From contig WBMV01001237.1 in the NCBI GenBank assembly GCA_013396655.1, positions 1,386,716 through 1,450,715 on the forward strand: 64,000 nt of DNA, in the 5' to 3' direction. Positions 60,204-64,000 of the stretch are shown here, one piece after another; position 1 is the stretch's first letter; each line of letters starts with the position of its first letter. Under the pieces are notes generated by a model. The model made no database searches. It was not told where the DNA came from and worked only from the letters and a program-made list of their open reading frames with translations. The DNA is from Campylorhamphus procurvoides (Eukaryota; Chordata; Aves; Passeriformes; Dendrocolaptidae). Both the position numbers and the translations under genes were made by a program.

Positions 60204-60719
60204 CTTGTCTTACTCATTTAAGTGTTTTAATGACAAGTGACAGTCACTAGATTTTAAGCAGAGAGGAACCCAGGAAACAGCAATACAGCAGAGAAGACTC
60301 TTAACTGGCTAAAGACTCTAAATATTGATGATTTCTATTAAGGTAAATAATCATGGCACGGCCAAGCTACTATAAAAACTCACAATGTTTTCTAGTAGCC
60401 TGTTTTTAAAATTATTTTTATTTTCAGTGGTGGTTCCTGGTCCCATTTCATTCTTGCTTTTCATTCTCCTCTGAGCTGGTACTTCACTTGTTTTCAGTCT
60501 GCCTACTACTGCTTTTGCAGAATTTCTCTCTGAATATTTTCCATATAAATCTGGCTTGAACGAACACTGGAACTGAAAATGTTCATTTTAACCCAGGATA
60601 GATATTTTTCTCTGTTGGATGCTTTCATTTGACTTACCACCCCCTGAAGTTTTAACACATTTTGACAATTGTTCTGTTTCAAACCTCAAAAACCCCCCAA
60701 AACAAAACCCGACATTATT
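60204..60719. other. AT-rich noncoding stretch
   Basis: Nothing recognisable. Confidence 0.55.
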
Positions 60720-61220
60720 TAACATTATTTCACTGTGATTGACAGTGGAAACTTTGCAGTTCATTTCAGAGCTGCAGCTAATTAGTCAGTCATTACCGTG
60801 TGCTTCAGTTAGATGGCAGAACTCAGTACTATTTCTGAGCTACCCAGTCGTAAGGGCATGACAATAATGTGTCATTTGCCAGGGACTTCAAACTGAAAGC
60901 TTTCACTTTGGCATGGTATAAGAAAAAAAATGAACCTTTACAATAAGCTCCATGTTTTAATGCTGGATCACCTCTGCAACTGCTATCAAACTGTGCTTTG
61001 ACCACAGCAGGGAAGCGTTTGATTAACTACCAACAAGAAAGAATGTGGTGAACAATGAGACATCAAAGACAGCGGCTCCCTGACAGCAGTTATTGAACAG
61101 TGATTAATGAATGACAGAAAGGAAGAACATATAACCTCCAGTATATTTAAGAAGGCTAATAAGTATCACAAGGTGAAGTTCAAAAGAGTCATTAATTGGT
61201 AAAAATAAAGAGCAACAACT
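60720..61220. promoter_or_regulatory. candidate enhancer with PBX/MEIS/HOX, SOX and TCF-type sites
   Basis: Exact consensus-type sites cluster here: TGATTGACAG (60736-60745, the PBX-MEIS/PREP decamer), CTAATTAG (60778-60785, palindromic homeodomain site), TGATTAAC (61020-61027), AACAATG (61051-61057, SOX type), ATCAAAG (61062-61068, TCF/LEF type), TGACAG (61081-61086), TGATTAAT (61101-61108, PBX-HOX type) and TGACAG (61112-61117, MEIS type). The last two are three bases apart, the arrangement of known Hox-response elements. No repeat or coding frame lies here. Function is inference. Individual motifs are common, but the close set is notable. Confidence 0.3.
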
Positions 61221-61787
61221 TTAAAAAACGTTTAAAATTTCACATTTGGCCTGGTCTAAAAAAGATCAACTATATAGGGTGATGTAGCTAATATTGGTAT
61301 TGCATTTAATTAAGGGGGAAGATTTATGTTGATTTCAATAAACATTGCAATAACTCTTAAAATACTGGCCATGCTTTAATAATAAACAGTCCTTGGTTAC
61401 TGTTCTTAGTTTTCTTTGTAGCTATTTGCTGTTGAATTTTCAATGATAAAGCTGAAGAATTTAAAGAAGAGCAGAAATATTAGAAATATCAGTTGTCAGA
61501 AATAAGGTGAGAGGTAATGGAATATTATTAGCAGGCCAGCAACTTTTTATGCCTCTGGTTTGTCACCCAAAGCTAATGGCTCAAATAACATATTTTATTG
61601 CAAGCAGATGCAATGTTCAAACCAGCGCTGGTCTTCTAGTTTGCTTTTACTTCTCTCAGTCACTGCACAATCCCATTCAGACTGGTTAAGTGTGATAATG
61701 GGGTCATGGTGTGGTCAGAAGCCTAAAACTATGAGTGAGGCTTGTTGGGGTTCCCCTTTCAGCACTTGATCCTCACTGCTCGACAAC
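61221..61787. other. AT-rich noncoding stretch
   Basis: Nothing recognisable. Confidence 0.55.
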
Positions 61788-62139
61788 TGCTCAGCCTGGA
61801 GAAGTGAAGGCTCCAAGGAGACCTTCCAGAGCCTAAAGGGGCTACAAGAGAGCTGGAGAGGGACTTTGGGTGAAGGTATGGAGTGACAGGACAAGGAAGA
61901 ATGGCTTCAAACTGACAGAGGGCAGGGTTAGGTTGGATATCAGCCTTTACTGTGAGGGTGGTGGGGCCCTGGCACAGCTTACCCAGAGAGGTTGTGGATG
62001 CCCCATCACTCAGAGTGTTCAAGGACAGACTGGATGGGACCTGCTCTGATGGAAGGTGTCCTTGCTCATGGCAGGGAGGGTGGAATGAGATGAGTCACTT
62101 TAAGGTCACTTCCAACTCAGGCCATTCTCTGATTCTGTG
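61788..62139 (+). mobile_element. CR1 LINE 3' end fragment
   Basis: Ordered CR1 signatures in plus orientation: GCTCAGCCTGGAGAAGTGAA, CCTAAAGGGGCTACAAGAGA, GCTGGAGAGGGACTTTGGG, GTGAGGGTGGTGGGGCCC, TACCCAGAGAGGTTGTGGA, GTGTTCAAGGACAGACTGGA, GTGTCCTTGCTCATGGCAGG, then ACTTCCAACTCAGGCCATTC and TCTGATTCTGTG. It is better preserved than the copies at 3063 and 60137. The minus-strand frame at 61759-62022 is its shadow. Confidence 0.93.
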
Positions 62140-64000
62140 CTCCCCACATTTTCTTGCTCCTTTCGTACTGCATATTGTATGACCTCCATCCAGCTGGAGG
62201 GAGCCAAGGCCAGCACAGAGAGCCTCACACACAACTTGTCTCTGGTGGGATTCACCGTTCTGAGTGGTGAACTGCAGAAGTCCCCCACCCACGGCTGCAG
62301 CAAGGCACAGGCAGGGCTGTTCTCACAAAGGAGGCCACTGTAAAACCTCTGCTCCTCTTTGCAACAGCACAAAAATGAGGGCAGTCACTGGGATTAGAAG
62401 AGATCAGATCCAGCTCCCTCCTCTGCCTACAGGGATTGTTAAATCTCTCAGAAGAGTCCTAATTAGTGTGCTATGAAGTATTCTATGGAAGAATGCTCTT
62501 GGTCGCTCCTGATGTTATTGCACTTGGCATTAAATAATTAAATCTTTGCTGGAGAAAAGATGCAAGGGAAAGGCAGGGGGATGGGAGTGGAGGAAGAGAA
62601 GAGAGAGCAACAACAGGACTTTTAAACATAATTTGTGAGAAAGCCTTGTATTCTCATTCCTATAAATAAATCAACATTTCACACTCTATAGTCATTGAAG
62701 GAGGAAACACATACCTTCCCATCCAAAGGTGCTTCCTTTCTACTACACAAATCAAACTTTCTCTTAATTAAATGTTAGGGGATTTTTTGGAGACCGAGTG
62801 TCTATTGTTGCACATGTTCATAGCGCTTCTTTCCTGCAGGGAGGGTCAGACCCTTCACTGCACAGAAATACGTTCCTGTCCCTGAATAGTTGGACTTGGA
62901 GATAAATCCTTTCAACAAGGTTGCTGAGGAGTGCAAGGCATGTAGGAGGGAGAGATTTATGTATGTGATCTTGGTGCTTCTGAAGGGAAAGTTTAGCATG
63001 TGATAAGGCAGATGTATGGCTGAAGCGTTTAATTTGATTAGGAAGCTGTAAGACAAGTTTGAATGAGTGCTCCTCAGTCTTTGCTATGAGATCACTGTGT
63101 TGTTTTAGTCTTTGAGGGCATGATAACAGATGGAAAAGGAGTTTTCTATTTGATGTCAATCATGTTTGTGACTGAATAATCTATGTATTTCTACTGATAC
63201 AACAACTTAAACCCAGACAATTGTACTGTTTAGGGCACAGGGGAGGGGTTCTGCTGGGAGGGAGATTTTTTTCTGACTTTAATGCTGGGCAGTAACATAC
63301 TTTTGTGTGTGCATCTACATATAAAACATACTAGAAAGTCGTGCCTGGGAAATCATTTCTCTGGTGACAGATTTTTGATTGTATCTGTGGTCTCTGCAGG
63401 TGATAGCCTAAGTATATGTGTTTTTCAGAAAGTGCATATTGAGGCAGAGATGAACATGTTCAGTAATTGTTATTTCTGGGCTTTTTGTAATGCTTTAATA
63501 AGACAAAGTTATACCTGAAGTTAATACTTACTTTTCCATGTGAGATTGAATATATAACCTAGAAATAAATTCCCTTGTTCATTCCAAGATAGCAAGACTG
63601 CTGCATTTATCAAAAGTTTTGGGGGCTTGAGAAGAGAAAGTTCTTTTCTTGAGATTTCCATCATTACCTTAGTCAGGCTAGAAACAACGTTTCACAGCTC
63701 TTAAACCCAAGAAAAGGGAGTTATAATTAGTAATGTTCACTGAAGGCTTTCAAAGACTCTGCTGAGTCTGAGAATGCTTCAAAGGTTAGGGAGGGCAAGG
63801 TCAGAGTTTCCAGCATTATGATCCTGTTAGTCCAGAGCACTTAAACTAATCTGTGCTGTGTTAAATCCAAGTTAACCCCCGTGCTTGGGATGGTGCTGAG
63901 AGTTCATCAGGCAGCACTTCAGGGTCGCTGCACCCTCGGAACCTCTGGCAGGCACTGGAGCCTCCCTGGCAGTGGCTGGTCCATGTGCCTTATGAAGTGG
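62140..64000. other. noncoding stretch
   Basis: 62140-62480 is GC-richer, with overlapping frames on both strands and no recognised content. The rest is AT-rich. The 113-codon minus-strand frame at 62818-63159 has no familiar domain. The last 150 bases become GC-richer and run off the window. Confidence 0.45.

Noticed and set aside
61759..62022. 87-codon minus-strand frame
   Set aside because: Antisense of the CR1 3' end at 61788-62139.

Overview
The window reads as a gene-poor, AT-rich piece of a bird chromosome (an intergenic desert or a very long intron). The organism call rests on repeats. There are about nine CR1-type LINE pieces, several ending in the avian 3' tail (a GGTTGGAA / GATGATC / TTCCAAC stretch, then ATTCTRTG-like octamers). 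There are also a few much older fragments of a kind I recognise from amniote genomes, and the recognised CR1 covers only about 3% of the window, by adding up my calls. A crocodilian or turtle is less likely because interspersed repeats are so sparse.

I recognise no intact protein-coding gene, rRNA, tRNA or CRISPR array. The longest ATG-to-stop frames (145 codons at 27229-27666 minus, 131 codons at 44425-44820 minus) are about what chance gives. With roughly 62% A+T I estimate a stop rate of about 0.066 per codon, so around one frame this long is expected in 64 kb on two strands.

Layout. 1-3.0 kb is AT-rich with an A/C-rich simple repeat. A CR1 3' end (3063-3400) is followed by a more GC-rich patch with an octamer, CCAAT box and perfect RFX X-box clustered within 29 bp. 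A frameshifted CR1 reverse-transcriptase relic sits at 9.5-9.9 kb on the minus strand. A possible minus-strand coding exon (13564-13653) and a possible retrocopied mRNA 3' end (T tract at 13988) lie near 14 kb. 15-26 kb holds CR1 scraps, old repeats and AT-rich DNA. A GC-rich exon-like piece (26020-26076) and a second exon-like piece with good splice consensus (27193-27257) lie on the plus strand. 30-52 kb is mostly featureless, with possible conserved noncoding blocks (30.2 and 47.0-47.4 kb) and a 35-bp tandem duplication (48.4 kb). The largest CR1 (52.5-53.0 kb) has an internal deletion and lies beside a possible retroviral polymerase relic. A small CpG-rich patch lies at 54.5 kb. At 59.2 kb there is a 48-codon exon-like frame on the minus strand. 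At 60.7-61.2 kb there is a cluster of PBX/MEIS, PBX-HOX, SOX and TCF/LEF-type sites. A last CR1 lies at 61.8-62.1 kb.

If there is function here it is probably regulatory. The best leads are the site cluster at 60.7-61.2 kb, the X-box/octamer cluster at 3.7 kb, the CpG-rich patch at 54.5 kb and three unassigned exon-like segments. All need alignment or RNA data that I could not consult.
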